A stretch of 13,592 bases of DNA from Sulfurimonadaceae bacterium (GTDB taxonomy: Bacteria > Campylobacterota > Campylobacteria > Campylobacterales > Sulfurimonadaceae), in the NCBI GenBank assembly GCA_030610325.1, contig JAUWRZ010000020.1, positions 1-13,592 on the forward strand, given 5' to 3'. A model generated the notes under the pieces. It had not been told where the DNA came from. It saw only the letters and a list, made by a program, of their open reading frames with translations, and ran no database searches. Shown one piece after another: positions 12,371-13,592 of the stretch (position 1 is the first letter of the stretch; each line of letters begins with the position of its first letter). The translations under genes were made by a program, and so were the position numbers.

Positions 12371-13592
12371 GTGGAAGAAGCTCTTTATAATCTATCATTC
12401 GAGCGTTCGATCTTAAGCTCGATCATCTTCGATCCTTCACAATTCGATGAGTTGGAGGCAAGACTTAAAGCTGACGACTTCTACCTTCCGGCGCACCAGG
12501 ATATCTACCTAGCGATGAAAGCGCTGGTCAAAGAGGACCGTCCGATCGATGAGGAGTTCATCAAAAAAGAGCTCAGCATCAAGAAGAGATTTGATGAAGG
12601 GACTCTGCTGGAGATCCTCTCCTCCAATCCGATCTCAAATACCATGGCCTATATCCATGAGATACGCGATAAAGCGCTGAAACGGCATCTTCTTACCCTG
12701 ACGACAGAGATAAAGCGTGTGACCCTTGAAGAGGACCTGCCAAGCAGTGAAGTCGTCAATCTGGTAGAGAAGAAGCTTTATGAGATCACACAGGATAATC
12801 AGACCAGTGATTTTAAAGATGCACCGAGGATCACAGAAGATACGATGGCCTACATCGCAGAGATGAAGGCAAGAGGAAACTCTGTCCTCGTTGGTGTAGA
12901 TACCGGCTTTGCTGAACTAAACAAGATGACAACAGGCTTTGGAAAAGGCGACCTGGTCATCCTCGCTGCCCGTCCTGCGATGGGAAAGACCTCTTTGGCG
13001 TTGAACATGGTGCAAAACCTGCTTGAGCAGGGAAAAGGGGTGGCTTTCTTCTCACTGGAGATGCCGGCAGAACAGCTGATGATGCGACTACTGAGTATCA
13101 AGACATCTATCTATCTTCAAAAATTGCGTGTTGGTGATCTTAATGATGATGAGTGGAGCCGACTTAATAATGCGATCGAACAGATGCAGCAGAGTAAACT
13201 GTTTGTCGACGATCAGGGCTCGGTAAATATTAATCAGCTTCGTTCACGTCTTCGCAAGTTAAAGAGCAAACATCCTGAGATCGAGATGGCGGTCATCGAC
13301 TACCTGCAGATCATGAGTGGTACAGGGAACAAAGACCGCCATCTTGAGGTGAGTGAGATGTCCCGGGGACTGAAGATGCTCGCACGTGAGCTTGAGATGC
13401 CGATCGTCGCACTCTCTCAGCTAAACCGGGGAGTCGAGTCCCGCCATGACAAACGCCCTATGCTGAGTGATATCCGTGAATCCGGTTCGATCGAGCAGGA
13501 TGCGGATATCATCTTGTTCGTCTATCGTGATGATGTCTACCTCTATAAAGAGGAGAAAGAGCGGGAGAAAGCCGCCAAGGCTGAGGGGAAAG
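12371..13592 (+). CDS. dnaB: Replicative DNA helicase DnaB, 3' end missing
   Basis: The first 407 codons of DnaB, the hexameric 5'-3' helicase at the replication fork; the reading frame is open to the window edge. The N-terminal helical domain (about 1-110) begins EEALYNLSFERSILSSIIFD, a DnaB-typical start. A linker follows, then the RecA-like domain from about 170: Walker A RPAMGKTS at 201-208, the catalytic Glu in SLEMP (228-232), Walker B VIDYLQ (308-313), LSQLNRG (348-354) and DIRESGSIEQDAD (367-379). The Walker A and SQLNR sites, common intein insertion points in dnaB, are uninterrupted. The final KEEKEREKAAKAEGK stretch is a charged loop; roughly 60-80 residues are expected to be missing. 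The start is GTG at 12371, two bases after the ispG stop, supported by the strong AAAAGGAG. PriA, which reloads this helicase, lies upstream on the same strand. Confidence 0.96.
   Translation, partial: MEEALYNLSFERSILSSIIFDPSQFDELEARLKADDFYLPAHQDIYLAMKALVKEDRPIDEEFIKKELSIKKRFDEGTLLEILSSNPISNTMAYIHEIRDKALKRHLLTLTTEIKRVTLEEDLPSSEVVNLVEKKLYEITQDNQTSDFKDAPRITEDTMAYIAEMKARGNSVLVGVDTGFAELNKMTTGFGKGDLVILAARPAMGKTSLALNMVQNLLEQGKGVAFFSLEMPAEQLMMRLLSIKTSIYLQKLRVGDLNDDEWSRLNNAIEQMQQSKLFVDDQGSVNINQLRSRLRKLKSKHPEIEMAVIDYLQIMSGTGNKDRHLEVSEMSRGLKMLARELEMPIVALSQLNRGVESRHDKRPMLSDIRESGSIEQDADIILFVYRDDVYLYKEEKEREKAAKAEGK

Noticed and set aside
12371..13592. Intein in dnaB
   Set aside because: The Walker A (ARPAMGKTS) and SQLNR regions are continuous with no insertion in the part visible.
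1..13592. tRNA, rRNA, insertion sequence or prophage genes
   Set aside because: I saw no cloverleaf-like sequence, rRNA segment, transposase, integrase or terminal inverted repeats; the only mobile-element hint is the weak motif at 2477-2492.

Overview
The window looks like chromosomal DNA from a member of the Campylobacterota (formerly Epsilonproteobacteria), most likely a free-living Sulfurimonas/Sulfurovum-type bacterium. The basis is protein character (UvrB, PriA, IspG, DnaB, prepilins beginning FTMIELIFVIVILGILAAVAIPK) and gene order. From memory, Campylobacter jejuni has the same core order: uvrB on one strand, then two small genes, a pseudopilin, priA and ispG (gcpE) on the other. I could not check this by search.

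Left part (1-2540): accessory-looking, loosely packed and rather AT-rich. It holds the 3' end of a FadL/OMPP1-type outer-membrane transporter, an unrecognised three-helix membrane protein, a minus-strand lipoprotein built from nine repeats of about 27 residues that combine a YD-type motif with Asp-rich DxDxDG-like loops, and a small secreted four-cysteine protein.

Middle part (2540-5240): a minus-strand pair, uvrB (nucleotide excision repair helicase subunit) followed by a DedA/VTT-family membrane protein. Both appear to start at TTG behind nearly identical ribosome-binding leaders. A short divergent regulatory region separates uvrB from the plus-strand genes.

Right part (5240-13592): all plus strand and tightly packed. 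Two tiny genes (a coiled-coil ZapB-like protein and a possible ZapA-like protein) are followed by three type IV/type II prepilin-like genes. The last of these ends in a TAA that directly abuts, in the same frame, the TTG start of priA (replication restart helicase). Next come two translationally coupled paralogous inner-membrane proteins with a shared periplasmic domain and degenerate GGDEF domains. They have lost the GGDEF active-site motif but keep the RxxD inhibitory-site motif. Then follow ispG (isoprenoid MEP pathway) and the first 407 codons of dnaB (replicative helicase), which runs off the window.

The most interesting candidates are the coupled degenerate-GGDEF pair (possible c-di-GMP receptors with an undescribed periplasmic sensor domain), the repeat lipoprotein, the TAA|TTG pseudopilin-priA junction, the two strong hairpins between the first two pseudopilin genes, and the minimal ZapA/ZapB-like pair. 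I saw no rRNA, tRNA, CRISPR array, insertion sequence or prophage. No gene-free stretch exceeds about 300 bases.
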